Assembly: GCA_000733355.1 (NCBI GenBank)
Contig: JNVV01000048.1
Location: 223,503 to 287,502 of the forward strand
DNA: 64,000 nucleotides
Source of the DNA: Falciphora oryzae
Taxonomy: Eukaryota > Ascomycota > Sordariomycetes > Magnaporthales > Magnaporthaceae
Direction of reading: 5' to 3'
Shown here: one piece after another, positions 12,601 through 25,703 of the stretch
Layout of the letters: every line of letters starts with the position of its first letter
How positions within the stretch are numbered: the stretch's first letter is position 1
The notes under the pieces: generated by a model
The model's database searches: none
Told to the model about the DNA's origin: nothing
Seen by the model: only the letters and a program-made list of their open reading frames with translations
Position numbers and translations under genes: made by a program

Positions 12601-14052
12601 GATTTTTTTTTTTTTTTTTCGGATGGACCGTCTGGACAGGCGCAATCTTGGGGTGACAGCGACGGGTGTCATTGGCAACTCTTCGCCTGTCGGGGGCAGA
12701 CCTCGAACCTTTGGCAATTGGCTGGTCGCGGCCTCGGGTGGGCCGTCCAAGATTGGACTGGGCAGGGGTCTGGGGTGCTTCAGCCCTGGTCAGGCTTAGC
12801 TTCAACAGGTCTCAGCATCCATCACCACTGGTCATGGGCCGACGAGGCCCAGCTAGAGCCCCTGACCCCCCGAGGATCCCACGCCTGTTGGCTCTGTTTC
12901 GTCTTGTTGTTTTTCTTATCGCACAGTATCCTACGGGCCGAGGGGTTTCCAGAACAAACTGTGGCAAATTGAGAAAGCCACTGCTTGTCAGAACCTAAAG
13001 AAGGTGACGACGAGTCCTCTGGCTGCGATTGACTTCGCGCAGACGGGGGCCCAAGACATGTATCAATGATGAATTGACGAGGCGACTGACTGGATTCTCT
13101 CGACCTCGCCCGGCTGCCCGTCACAATCACACACAGCCTAAGCAGTCGCCCGCAACCAAGATCTATCCCCCGATTCACTTCAATTGCGCCTAGGACCAAC
13201 TGCAATTGCATGCGTCGCCCGAGTGCAGCTTCCCTCTGCACGCAGCACGGTGACGGCCATGATTGGCGGGGCATGGCCTGAAGTACCGGCAAGCCCCATC
13301 CGTTTGGGCTCCCACAGAAGGGTCCTGTCGCGTAACCAGTGGGGACCAGTGTCTGGGTCGCGCTCCCACTGCCCACCCCTGCCTGCCCACCCTAGCTCGG
13401 CTCCACCTTATTTCCCACGTTCCCCTGGCCTGGGTGCGCTCCTCGCACCCCCGGAGCTGCTCTCGTCGCAAGAGCCATCACAGACGCCCCCGCCCGTTTG
13501 CAAGCATCCCCTTTTCCTTCACCTTCGCTCGCTCCCACGCCTCGATACCGGCTGTGCTGCTGGCCCACTCCTTTTCTGGAGCCTCCCTCCCTTCTTTTGT
13601 GGTTGCCCTCCCTCCTGTCTCTTCACTCGGCCTGTTTTGTTCTTGTTTCTTCTACTGTCCCTCCTTCCACCCTCTTCTCTCGCGCATCAGAGAAAGGTCG
13701 TCGCTTGCCCCTCGACCACCGGCCCCTATTCACTGTCGCAGGTCAACTCTTTGCCAATTCCCTGGCAGAGCCGGCTTGGACTGGAAGGGTGAAGGCGAGA
13801 CACTCTCGGGCTGAGCATCTCGAGACGACCGTGCCTTGGAACACGATATATCCTGCCTCACCGTTTTCCTGTCCTAGCACCGACACACGCCCACTGTTGA
13901 TCAGCTTTTCGCTTCTTGGTCTTCCTCCAGCTCCGACTGCTTCGCTGCAGTGGGACGACCTCCGGGCTGGAAAGACGGTGCTTCGACGCACCTAGACCCG
14001 AGTCTATTTGACACGCCCGAGTAGAGAGCGCCCTCGCCACACCGCCGATACA
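6661..14052. other. Gene-poor 7.4 kb intergenic region
   Basis: I find no gene with conserved features here. Frames up to 202 codons occur but read as low-complexity or arginine-rich chance translation. The last 1 kb or so is pyrimidine-rich and probably holds the promoter and leader of the DENN gene at 14053. A TATA-like TATATAAAA lies near 10589 with no convincing gene downstream. Homopolymer runs lie near 8407 (A), 9139 (T) and 12603 (T). Confidence 0.5.
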
Positions 14053-17025
14053 ATGGCTCCCTCTCTTACCGCACACACCTCCTTTACCCGTCCCCGGACT
14101 GGGGACCGGGACCGGGACCGGGACGGCCGCCCAATGACCCGGGAGGCTAGCGACGCCAACCTCATGATACCCAGCCGCACCTCTTCGCTCCACTCGCGCA
14201 TCACCCAGCCGATCCCCTCGAGCCTGAACGTCAAGCCTCAGCAGAGGACACCAAAGACCCTCACACATGCGTACATGGTCTGCGGTGTGGGCCGTGAGCC
14301 CTCTCAGTGGGTCAAGGCTCCCCCCCCGGCCCAGGGAAAGATTGGGCACATGAAGGGTGCCGTCGGCCAGTTCTGGCTGCCCGAGATCCTGGGCAGCAGC
14401 CCAAGGCTGGAGCAGGATAACGAGATTGCGCGGTCGCTGCATGCTGCCATGAGGGTAAGTTGGATGCCAGTTGAGCTGCCTGAACGAGCGCGACAAGCTT
14501 GAGCTGCCATCATCTGCTATAGTAGAGAAACGACAAGCAGTTTCTAACAGAAGCCCCGTTTATAGGCCTGCTTCCCTCACGATGTTGAGATCTGCACTGG
14601 TCGCAGCCAGCCGCACTGTGTGCACCACGCTTTCGTTCTGCAGCAGGACTCGTCGCACACTCTCTACGGCATTTGCCTGAGGGTGTGGTCGCGCGCCGAC
14701 GAGAAGAGGGCCGAGACCATCAGGGATCTCCGTAAGAGGACAGAGCCCGACTTCTACGACAGCCCCGACGAGACGTACTGGATCCCCTACTGCCTGTCGT
14801 TCTTGTCCCGCTACCCTCTTTACAACCTCCTGGGCGACTACCTGCGAGGCATGTGGATTCACTGGAACAAGGCCACCAACCTGTTCCACGCCGAGGAGGT
14901 CTCTCGAATTCTGAGCTTCCCTGCCCCGAGGCTGAATGACCTGGTCCGGATCGACATGAAGGACTATGCGTTGTGCTACCAGTTCCCCTCCTCGCCCACT
15001 GGCTTCCAGAACTTTGCCATGTGGCCCCTGTTCTCTTGCCTGTCGATCCCCAACATTGTTGGTGTTATCGAGGCTGCCATCTCCCCAACCCGCCGCATCA
15101 TCTTCGTCAGCCATTACCCGGCAATGCTGACGATGGCTGCCGAGACGGTCCGTTTCTGCGTCCGCGTTTACGAGTGGAGTGGCCTGTATGTGCCTGTTGT
15201 GCACGCCCGCCACGCCAAGGAGTTGGTGCAGGAGCCCGGTCCATACATCCTTGGTATCACCGCCGAGTGCCGCACGCTCTTCACCGCGCCCACCGATGCG
15301 CTCGTTGTCGACCTCGACCGCAACTTTGTCCTCACCTCCAGCCCACCCACTGCGCTGAACCCTAGCCAGCGCAACAAGTTCGTCACGCGCCTGACCCAGG
15401 CGCTGAACGGCGATGTTTCCCCATCAGGCGCGCCCCAGCACCTCCGCTCGGCGTACGGCGGTGGCAAGTTGGTGCCCGCTGGTCAGATCATTGTCATGCG
15501 TGGCGAGGTTGAGTCCATTCAGGATCCCGAGTGGTGGAACCAGGACGCGGTCATGGCTGTCATGGACCACGTCTGCGAGAAGATGGGCCGCAACACTGGC
15601 CTCAAGGCTGTCTTTGGCGGCTCCGTCAAGAAGCCCCTCATGACGAAGGTCTCTATGAGACACCTGAACGAGATTGTCCGCGAGAGGAATCAGTACTCGA
15701 GGGACGCTCTGGAAGCCTGGCAGGATTTCATCAACCTGAAGGGCCGCATGGATACTGAGCTTGGCAAGGTCACCAAGCGCAACAACTACCTTGTTGAAGA
15801 GCTCGAGAGCTGGAAGCAACAGTTCCTCAAGTTCCAGGCCTTCGCCGAGACCCTCACCAAGGAGACCCAGGATCTCAAGGTCAAGATCGAGAGCCACAAG
15901 AGGGAGAACCGCCGCCTGGCGACTCTTCTCGATCAGCAGAAGGACGATGCGGCTCGCATGTCGGTTCGTCTGGCCGGCACGGAGAAGCAGCGCGACGACG
16001 CCCTCGAGGCCCTGGTGCTCCAACAGGAGATCGCCGAGGAGCTGGAGCGCGAGCGCAAGCGCAACAAGAAGGAGCTGGCCGCTCTGCAGCACACCAACAT
16101 GACCATCCTGAGGCAGCGCGACGACGCGCGCCGCGTGGTGCTGCATCTGCGCAGCCTCATCGGCGGCCAGAGCCACCACATGGAGCACCTGGTCAACTCC
16201 CTCACCAAGCCCGACGATCTGAGCCACGACATCGAGAACGGCTTCGACGACGTCGACGACGCAGATGGTAGGTTGAAATACATAGAATCAAGGCACACCA
16301 CACAGCACCGACTGGTCCGTGGTGCTCGCTCAGACTCGCCGACGAGTTTCCGAGTACCACGCCCCAGCCCCTCATCCGTTCCGTCCTGCACAGATTCTAA
16401 CCCTACCCTTCTTTCTTTTTCCACAGACATGAGCAGCAACGGGCGGCACTCTAAGGCCAGCCAGCGCTTCTCATCCTCCAGCTTCGCTGACGTGGCTGAT
16501 CGTCACCTTAAAGACAAGACGGACGCAATTGCGCACATCATCCGCAACATTGCGGAGCAGTGCCAGGCCGCCGTCGAGGGCCTGGCCCTAGCTCAGGACG
16601 CCGAGATCGAGAGCACCGAGCTCAACATGCGCCGGGCCAGCGGGCTCTCGGTCGCCGCCAGCGATGACGGCAGCCGGTCGGCGGCTTCGGACGTCGGCGA
16701 CGACAGCATGCTGCTGAACCCTTCGGGCCGTGCCTCGAGCATCCCTCCCACTCCAGACCTGATCCCCAACAGGTCCAGCACGGCCATGTCGATGGCCTCG
16801 ACGACCATGACGACCCCCGAGAGGACGTCGCAGCAGTGGGTGATTGGCCACGACATCCCCACCAAGATCGTCGAGGACGACGAGGACCTCGAGGAGCCTG
16901 CCTCCGAGTCCGAGTCCATGCCCGTGTCGCACCACCAGGTGCCCGGCGTTGTCGGCAAGCACGCCGAGAGCCTCATCCACCGCCCCTCGGGTGCTCGCAT
17001 CAGCGCCCTTGGTGGCACTCGCTAA
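14053..17025 (+). CDS. DENN (AEX-3) domain protein with C-terminal coiled coil, probable Rab GEF
   Basis: Three exons, 14053..14454, 14566..16267 and 16427..17025, give 900 aa. Intron 1 has a GTAAGT donor and TATAG acceptor; intron 2 has GTAGGT, a TCTAAC branch site and a strong pyrimidine tract ending CCACAG. The N-terminal 60 residues are low complexity (a DRDRDRD run). The DENN module spans about residues 70-450: upstream part with YMVCGVGREPSQW, central DENN with FVSHYPAMLTMAAETV (about 314) and PYILGI (about 360), then DALVVDLDRN (about 378). A long coiled coil follows (about 500-680), then a Ser-rich tail. DENN proteins act as guanine-nucleotide exchange factors for Rab GTPases in membrane traffic; the specific Rab cannot be told. 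The reading frame is also open through intron 2, so a longer isoform is possible. Confidence 0.88.
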
Positions 17026-17846
17026 AGTCTTGACTATTGCTTCTCCTCTCTCCAAGTCATCGAATATTCACTGCACGAAAGCATCGTTTCCTTTAGTTCT
17101 TATTCCCCGTCGGGCTCTTCTCTTTTGGGTGGCGCAGTTTGTTTTGATTTCCTTTTTCGTTTAATATCGTCTTCATAAGACGCAGGTGAGGAAAAGAATC
17201 CGGGCGGGTATGGTCGCGGAGGACGAAGATCGGGATGATGTCGCGAGGCGAAAAAAACATGCCATCAGCGCTTCAAGTCAGCGTTGCATAGCTAATATAC
17301 CTGCTCCTTTATTTTCTTGTTGTCCTTTTGCTCTGTTAAGGTTACTGTCATCCTTCTTCACTTCTCCCCCATGAGTTACTCGCCTCGAGATGTCTGTGTA
17401 TTTGACTGGAATCTTGCTCTCTTTTGATCGTACCAAGTACTGGAACCTACCTCAGCGCCACCTATTCCCTTGTCTGTTCATTTCGTCGTCTTCACATGCC
17501 GCGTCGGACTGGACACTTTACTTCTTCACACCGTCCTACCTCTTGGTGGACCTTGATATTTTTCGTTTATGGCTCTGCTGTAGCTAGACCAGCTAACCTT
17601 TACCCAACTAAAAAAAAAAAAAAAAATTCAATCCAGCTTGGAAAATCTCAATTCTATCCGCAGTAACGCGAGGCGGTATCGAATGCCACCTCAGCATTTT
17701 AAAGTGGTACTGTTATGTTTGTGGTGTAGTTGATGGCAATCGTGCCAATTCCACCAATGCTATTGGACCCGTTCCTTCCGCTGGAATCGGGGTACATATA
17801 TGATGTCCTAAATCGTCGCTCAATGACCCACAACGAAGTTTAATTG
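17026..17846. other. Intergenic stretch between DENN gene and tRNA
   Basis: Pyrimidine-rich, with a poly-A run near 17611. It probably holds the DENN 3' UTR. No gene seen. Confidence 0.5.
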
Positions 17847-17963
17847 GCCCGGCTGGCTCAATGGTAGAGCGTTGGACTTCTAATATCCCCCTTGCATCAG
17901 CAATGAGCAGGTCTGGTGAGGAAGGCTATCCAAAGGCTGCGGGTTCGAGTCCCGCGTTGGGTG
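17847..17963 (+). tRNA. tRNA-Arg (anticodon TCT) with a 45-nt intron
   Basis: A full cloverleaf can be drawn. The acceptor stem GCCCGGC pairs with GTTGGGT, using three G-U pairs. The D arm is GCTC/GAGC. The anticodon stem TTGGA/TCCAA encloses loop CTTCTA...A with anticodon TCT at 17879-17881, and the T arm is GCGGG-TTCGAGT-CCCGC. A 45-nt intron (17883..17927) interrupts the loop right after position 37, the usual site for nuclear tRNA introns. CCA is not encoded. A T-rich stretch (CCTTTTCTTTTTT) just downstream fits Pol III termination. Confidence 0.93.
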
Positions 17964-18534
17964 CATACCTTTTCTTTTTTGTTTTTCCGCAGCACAAAGG
18001 GTTTGGACTTTTCTTGATGCAATGCAAGCGTCCTCCTGCTCGCTCTAGCAAGACCTTAAAAGCAACATCTGCACTCCTGTAACCATTTTTTCCTGCCTCA
18101 ATTGTTGTTACAGGCGCTAATCGTCGGTCGCATTCGACTTTACTACCACCCAGATGCGCCCTGCGTCAGGCTGGCCCACCCGACCGTGCAGGCGGGTCCC
18201 GAGGATGATTTCATCGACCGCCATCGCGATAAGTGATAACTCATTTTTTTCTTCTGCCCAGGGTGTTTTCCCCCTGGAACCCGTCGTGAAGCCACTGCAC
18301 CGCAAACCAAGACGCGACTGAGTAGGACTCACTGTGCATACGGCTACAATGGTGTTTTAGTGATATAGAAAAATTTCTTCTTCTTTCTTTCCCACCTCCG
18401 TTACATGGTATCCCTCTAGAATCGTCAGCACTGCTCCGAACCGAGTCCCGAGCGTGCTGAACCACGACAACCCCGAATGACGGCTTGAAAGGCCTTCCCA
18501 GGGGAAAGCCAACTCGTCTTCCTGGCCCCCGACC

Positions 18535-20743
18535 ATGGCAGACCGCGCCTCCGCCACCGCCGTCGCCGCCGCCCTGGCAGAAGACGCCACCCCGCTCACG
18601 GCGCTGTGCGGCGTGTGCCACGTCTCGGCGCCCAAGTACCGGTGCCCGCGCTGCGCGGCGCGGACGTGCTCGCTGGCCTGCGTCACAAAGCACAAGGTGC
18701 GGGCGGGCTGCAGCGGCGCGCGCGACCCGGCCGCCTTCGTCCCCGCGTCGCGCCTGCGCACGCCCGCGGGCATCGACCACGACTACAACTTCCTGTCGGC
18801 CATCGAGCGCGCGCGCGACCGCGCCGCCCGCGACGTCGCCGGGCGCACGGGCATCGCGCCGCCAGTCGAGGCGCCCGACGAGCTACCGCCGGACCAGGCC
18901 AACAGCAGCCACAATAATAATCGGAGGGGTGGTGGCNNNNNNNNNNNNNNNNNNNNNNNNNNNNNNNNNNNNNNNNNNNNNNNNNNNNNNNNNNNNNNNN
19001 NNNNNNNNNNNNNNNNNNNNNNNNNNNNNNNNNNNNNNNNNNNNNNNNNNNNNNNNNNNNNNNNNNNNNNNNNNNNNNNNNNNNNNNNNNNNNNNNNNNN
19101 NNNNNNNNNGAGGAGGAGGGAGAGGTGGCGGCGCGGGCGCGAGGGAGCAGCAGGTGCGGTTCCGCAAGATCTGGCGCGGCGACGAGCTCGTGCACGTGCC
19201 CATCGACCCGGCCAGCTGGGGCCGACAGCGGCAGCAGATGGACCACATGGGCGACTACCGCCAAGCTGGCGGGGAGCTGCAGCAGGACGAGGACGACGAG
19301 GACGCGGAGATGCCAGATGCTACTGTTGTTGCTGCCGTCGCGCCCCCAAGACAGGAGCAGGAGCACGGGCGCATCAGCTGGTTCCCGCAGGCGATGGGCA
19401 AGCCCGAGAGGGCGCGGTGCAGGGACCTGGACATCGAGGTCATCGCCGCCCCGACGGGCCTGGCTAGGCAGCGCGAGAACCGGACGACGTGGAACAAGCG
19501 CGGCAAGGGGATCAAGTGGACCATTGAGTGGCTGATGTACGACTTGGTGGACAAAGAGGAGGACGGGGACGCGAGTGACACGAGGAGTGATGCTAGCAGC
19601 GACACCAGCAGCAGCGAGAGCGAGAGCGAAAGTGAGCCTGAAAAGGACACTACTATTGGACCTGGACCGGACAAGAAGAAGACACTCAGCGCAAAGCCGA
19701 CGAGGATAGTTCACACGGCGTCTGATACGGAACAGTTGTTTCGCTGTTTCGCCAACACGATGAACTGGGTCCGCAAAGGCCAGGAGAAGGAAGAGGCGGC
19801 GGCGGCGGCGGCTCAGCAGCAACAAAAATCGCAAGGGATGATCGAAGATACGGCGGACGCAGAGGTCAACGACGACGCCGGCCTAAATCAACTAAAAAGG
19901 AAGCGCAAGAAGGTGCGGCTCGAGGCCCGGGCGGGCCAGCAGGACGCCTTGAGCGGCGGCACGTGGCCGGCGTCAGCCTACGCGGCGCAGAACCCCTTCA
20001 CGGGCTGCTGGGAGACCGAGGAGCTGGGCGCGGCCACGTCCTGCAACGGCTGGGAGGCCGACGAGGACCTGGACCGCAGGCGGAGGGGGTTCCGGTACTA
20101 CCTGCTCCGCCCCGCGACCGGCCCGCCGCCCAGGCGCCTCATTCCGGTCCAGCCCTTCGAGACGCTGGCGGAGGCGCTCCAGGGGCGGACCGTGCTCGAG
20201 TACCCGACCGTCTATGTCATCCCTGTCGACGGTGATGCGCATGCCAGCGCACCGCTGCTGCCCAGGGGGCACGCGGAGGCGTCTGCTGGGGACAGACGGC
20301 CGCGTAAGCTACCTGTGAAGCAAGAGCAGCAGCAGCAGGAAGACGCCAATGGACGAGGCTGGGGGAAGAACGCGGGGAGGCGAGGAGGTCGAGAGCAGAA
20401 CAGCGGCAGGGCAGGCATGATGACGGGAAGGGGTGGGCAGCAGGGAAGCAACAACCCCCGAGATCGAAAGAGGAGGCCGTTTGAGCAGCAGCAGCAGCAA
20501 CGCGGGCTCGCCCGGCCCGAAAAGAAGATCAAGGTCGAAAGCTACGACGAGGGCGGCGGCGGCGGCATGAAGGACGGCGAGATCGACGACGGCGGAGGCG
20601 CCACGCTAGCCGCCGTGGCCGCCGCCGCCGCGCTTGACCAGGCCGTCGACGCCCGCGTGGTCCAGGCTGCGCTGGTGAAGGTGGAGGAGGCCCAGGGCGG
20701 GGCGATGGGTGGGCTTGTCGCCTACGATTCTGATAGCGAATGA
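18535..20743 (+). CDS. BCD1: BCD1/HIT1-type zf-HIT protein, box C/D snoRNP assembly factor (interrupted by assembly gap)
   Basis: The start at 18535 (GACCATGG context) opens a frame with a perfect zf-HIT finger: C25, C28, C37, C40, C45, C49, H53, C59. The frame runs into 173 N (18937..19109). After the gap the coding frame is shifted by one, so either the gap length is only an estimate or an intron lies inside it. Downstream, conserved BCD1 features appear: ENRTTWNKRGKGIKWTIEW, then RLIPVQPFETLAEAL with LEYPTVYVIP. BCD1 is a nuclear factor needed for box C/D snoRNA accumulation, working with the Rvb1/Rvb2-R2TP machinery; this is inferred from the family. The protein is much longer than yeast Bcd1, with Asp/Glu/Ser-rich and Gln-rich linkers. 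The C-terminus ends in an acidic YDSDSE. Exact length cannot be given. Confidence 0.85.
18937..19109. other. Assembly gap (173 N) inside BCD1 coding region
   Basis: A run of N. The frame before it (start at 18535) and the frame after it differ, so the true missing length is probably not 173 unless an intron is hidden there. Confidence 0.99.
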
Positions 20744-23700
20744 GGAGGCGGCAGGTATCGGCCTCGACTGTTTCTACTAACGCAAGGCGTCGCAGCGGTT
20801 CGAAGCTCGGCTTCAATGTTGTGTCTATGCTACTTCGCTGTGCTTGCTTATACCCAGACATAGACTAAGTGTGCGACTGCGGCATTGCTTATACACTATC
20901 TCGCTTTGCTGTCGTGGACAGATTAGATTGCAACTTCGGTTCGTCCACCTATCGAGAGATATCACATGTGAACAAACCCCCTTGGGCTTCTCGCCGAGAT
21001 CCGGAGTCGCGACTAGATCGGAACCCCATACATACCCACTCTTCGCTCACCGATGGCTCTTGCTGCTTCCCAATAGCGTGATCTGTGACCCCTGAAAGCG
21101 ACGACCGGACAGAATGGCCATTCTCGCTGATGGCCTCGCTACCGGGGAAAGTTGTAAGCTTTCGGGTTCCTGACTAGACCAGAAAGAGCCGCCTCGGGTT
21201 CCCCCCTGAGCTCCTCGGGGCGGGAACCACCTAGGCAGCCATCACACACTCGGTACAGACCCGACCTGCATGCGGGCCCTCCCGTGACACATTCCGGCGA
21301 CGAAGCAAAAAAAGGACGAGGCCGGTCCTTTACCCGGCTGTGTCAGTCAGTCGGTTGACATGGAAGACGGCCTCGGCAGCGGCCGCGCAGATTTGCGGTT
21401 TATGCATCAACACACCACCACCACCACCACCACCACCACACACGGGCTGGCCAGAGCCCCGGGGCCAAAGCACCCGCTTGGCGTTGGTAGCTTGGTGTTG
21501 TCTGTCGTCTGGACGGATATCCACCCGGAGCCTACTGCGTCGGATAGCGGCAAGAACGACGACATTACTCACAGAGCCCACTCTCTCCCTGCGTCAGGCC
21601 AGGGTTGGCCAGACACCCATTGAGTCTGCCATCCTCCTGACATGTGCAGATGGGGATGCTATTCTCAGCACAACCCGCCCTGAGAACCCGTCCCGGGGAG
21701 TCCCATCGGCCCCTTCCAGCCCTCAGGCCACCCCCGACAGAGAGAGAGGCGAGCTCCCTTGGCCGGCCCACGTGCAAGACCTTCGGGCTCCCACACTAAG
21801 AACTTTAGGGTAACCCGGGCCAGTCCTGGGGTGTGCACACAAGACATAGGACGGGAGCTTCCGATAAGGGGGTGTGGTGTGGGATGGGAAGTCGCCAGAT
21901 TTTGATTCACCTGCACGTATACGTCGTACGTGATAACTAGAGTGAACCTCACTCGCTCGGAGAGGGAGTGGGGTTTGGCTTCTCAGCGCTTGCAAAGGGG
22001 GTTCATCTACACGGCAGCCATGGGCCGCGGAGCAAGGCGGAAGCGGCCGTGTTGTGCATACCTATCGAGGCGCATAGATAGGTAGATAGATAGATGGGGA
22101 ACCAGCAAAGCACATGTCCAAGAGCGCATCATGTCTGCAAAAGAGGTGGCAAAACCATTGCACTTATCTCCAGGCAGACGTGAAGCAGGTGGCACATAAG
22201 TGGTTGACACCGGCGAGGCGCGTCATCCAGCCGCAGATATTGGAGACAGCAAGACACAAAAAAGAAAAAAGAAAAAAAAAAACTCTTTTCTCTTCGTCTT
22301 GCTGCCTCGGGTTCACTGGCCCGAGGTTCGGATCGTACCCTTATCATAAGCAGTCCAACCGTCCACCTTCGGGACATTGCACGGAGAACCAAGGCATCTC
22401 GGCGAGTGCCCCGTACCGCCTCGGGGTGGCACCATGGCCGGGATGTTAGTAAAAATGGCAACAGACTATCGGGTTGATGACGAGATTGGAACCGGGCTTA
22501 GCCGATGTCCTGTCGGAATTTTATCCCCTTTTCTGTAGTTTTTTCTTTTTCTTTTTTTCTTCTTTCCTCTTCTCTTGGTGTGGCTTATCCAGGCTGCAGT
22601 CGGCTCAAATAGGGCATCAAAACAGAAAATCCTGGAAAGGCTGGGATCAGCCATCGACTGGTCGATTAGAAGTGCTGCTTGAAGCATCATTGGAAGGAAA
22701 TAAGAAAAAAAAAAAAAAAAAAAAGGGGGGTTCTATGCAGATCTATGAGTGACTTTTGAAAATTTGGCTTCGAAAAAATCCTGGTCGTCCTGACATTTGC
22801 ATGTGAAAGCTCCTCCCCTGTCGGGGTGCCTGCAGGTGCGGTGCTCGACCCACCGGCCGCCAATCAAATGTGGATCCCCAACTGATTGCTGACGCCTGGG
22901 CAGGTTCGAGGAGGGGGCATTACCGTAAATATCCCGAGACATCGCCTTCTTTTCGTCCAGTCGCATCAACACCTGTGCGAGCGTGCATCATCTATGCCTA
23001 CCTAGTCGCAGGCTATCGTCGAGATCCAGGTGTAGCATGGCGTGACGACGCAGCCGGCCATTCCAGCCGCCGCTACCGCCGCTGTGCTCCCTGTCTGCGA
23101 GTCTTCACCGTAGGTAGCCCTGGGCCTTGCAAGACGACGGCCTAAACCAGCAGCGGTGAGCGTGCTGTCCGAAGGAACCGCGCCGGTTGGTTGGCGATGT
23201 TTGCAACAAGCCCGGCTAGAGAGTTTCCGGCTAGGAATTGCACGACGGGAGGGGTGGGAGCCGCCAGCGAATCTTTGTCTCCAGCCAATGCCGCCGGTGC
23301 CGATGGTGCAGCAGATTTTTATTTCCCCCTGCCACCTACACCTCCCCCTGCCCATCTAGAACAAACCGTCTGGACATCCAGATTCGTCCAACTGCGGCGG
23401 GACAGCGTAACGCGGAGCGTTTCTGCGTGACGTCATGATATCTCTGAGAGACTGACGCTCGTGCGAAGCTGGCAGAGCTGGGGACAAGCTCTCACCTAGC
23501 AGCATGTCAATATCATCTGCGCAAGCGGCGACAGGTGTTGTTGCCTCGGTGTGCACTGACGCCTCGTTGAAGACGAAGGCCGGCAAAAAAAAAAAAAAAA
23601 AAAAAAGGATGAAAGTATAGGCGGGGCGCGATAGAGGCGTCGGCGTCGGGTTAGCGCCTGTGCCAGAAACACAGGAATTGGGGAGCACAACATGCAGAAT

Positions 23701-25703
23701 GTGGCTGTTGCACCGCGCAGGGAAGGGAAAAAAAAAACCGTTGACGACAACAGTACCTAAACGCCACCGGGATGCCGTGGTTGGCTCGGACTCCAGTCGT
23801 TATCGCGGGCCCTTCGTTGGGCCCATCGAGATATCCAAATGGGTGGCCGCCTGCTGCATTGTATGCTGGGACTGTTTCTTGGGACGTGGACACGATTGAG
23901 AATTGTTTGGGCAGCACGCATCGCCACGGCATGATGACTGGAGCGGAGCATCAAATTCCATGCTTCGTCGTCACGCCCGCGCGCCATCTCGCGCCGCTCG
24001 TGGGCCATTATCACATGCCAAAGCGCAGGGGTGAGGCGGACTCAATTCCCTTATCGGCGCGGTTCTTGGTGGGCAGGGGTCGGTTGGTACCTTGCCACAC
24101 AGCTCAGCACACGGCCCCGTCAGAGCACCCCACTACCGCGACGATGGATCGAAATCGACGGCAGCTTCGGGTTTGTTCTTTTCCTGTTTCCTGCTTTTGA
24201 TTTTGTTAGAATTTCCCCCAGCCTCTTTCGAGCAGCCTGCGCAGTGCTGTGCTATCAACCGGCCGCCTTCCCCAAGCGGCTTCCCGCCCAGGATGTCGGG
24301 AATTCGAGCGTTCCTGCCAATTTCAGATTCGGAGGGGAGGAACGTCTCATATCATGGCCGCATGGCATTCCACCCAACGGGGCCAAGCCAAGGTGCAGCT
24401 CCCCGAGGTGGGGGCAGTCTCGCCCATGTCCCGCTGTCTGGGCTCCATTTGCCAGGGATCTTTTCGGATGCAGTGGTGCTATTATGGGATAACGCATCGT
24501 CTTCCCGCGGGCCCGTCGCAAAGGCCCGCGGTTTCTGCGTTGCTCGTGGATGTACCCTTCTGGCCGCTGCCGATGCACGTACGTAAGATGCACTGCGCAC
24601 TGGCGAGAGAGTGATGGAACATCCAGGCTGAGCCCGCGTCCGCCGGCCACACGTGCGGCGGCGAGGCGCCTGCTTTCCGTTTGGGAAGACAGCAGAAGCA
24701 TCCATGGCCAGGGCGGGTAAGACACCAATCGATTTGACCCTGGCAAGCAAGGTAAGGCAGGTACATCCGTGGGGGGTGCGATTGCTCCGACCAGCGGCAG
24801 GGCAGAACAGCCCATGTCGTACCCTCCGGCAAAGATGGAGACCAAGCACATGCTAAAAGACGAGACCTGTCTTCGTCCCCGTCCCTGCCCAAAAAAAAAC
24901 CATGCCTTGGTGAATGAGTGATCCATCTCGCGAGGACGTGTGGGTGGCGCTCAAATAAGTCTCGGCTCTTCCTTTTTAGCTCGTCGCCTGTCTCCCGTCG
25001 TCCTCCTCTTCCCTTTCCCAAGATCTCCGACGTCTACCACCTTCACCTGCCGTATACTTCACACCTCATACCTCCTGCCCGGAGAAGCAGAAGCTTCCTG
25101 TCCCTCAACCACCCGGTTTTCTTTGCCTCCCTGTTTGGCAAACACAATTCGACACACGTTTTGAGCATCGACACATCGTCTCCCAAACTGCGCCCAATCC
25201 CGAACCAACAGACCAACCATCGCTCACGTCTGCAGCCTTTTACGACTCACGGTGTAAGTGGCCAGCCACCTAGTTAGCCCCCCCATGCTATTCGTCCTCT
25301 CCACATCCCCTATCCACGTTTTGTGCGCGCCCTCGCCTTCGCTGGCCTGGACGGATTGCGGTGCGTGGCATCGCATTTCGCCTCGGTTGAGCACATTCCC
25401 AATTGCTCCGGTTTGCGCACACGGCCCTCGCTCTGCTGCTCATAAGTCCGGTGTTTGCACTCCTTGGCTTGTGTCGGACCCCTCCCGCACACATCAGCTG
25501 AAGTCTACCGGCTCTAGTACCAAAGCTTACCCGGCGGCTTCTCCAGCAAGAAATAGCCTCGCGCCCGTGCCAACGCACGAGCTCACCGCACACATATCTG
25601 CTCCGGCTCTCCCGCCCTTTTTCTCGCTCTGTCACTCTTGCATCCATTTCGCATTCTTCTCCCAGAGAAACCCATCGAGTCTGTCCCGTCTCGATTCGAA
25701 GCA
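20744..25703. other. Gene-poor 5 kb intergenic region with simple repeats
   Basis: No coding region with conserved features was found. It holds a (CAC)n microsatellite at 21413-21440, a short GATA-like repeat near 22076-22095, poly-A runs near 22704 and 23585, and a GGTTCCC/GGGAACC inverted repeat near 21198-21228. The last few hundred bases are pyrimidine-rich and probably the promoter and leader of the CAP20 gene. Confidence 0.5.
21413..21440. repeat. (CAC)n microsatellite
   Basis: About nine consecutive CAC/ACC trinucleotides ending in CACACACGG. Outside any recognised gene. Confidence 0.95.

Noticed and set aside
15424..16227. 267-codon open frame antisense to the DENN gene
   Set aside because: Shadow of a strongly biased coding region; its Leu/Val-rich translation is what the reverse strand of a G/C-third coiled-coil gene gives.
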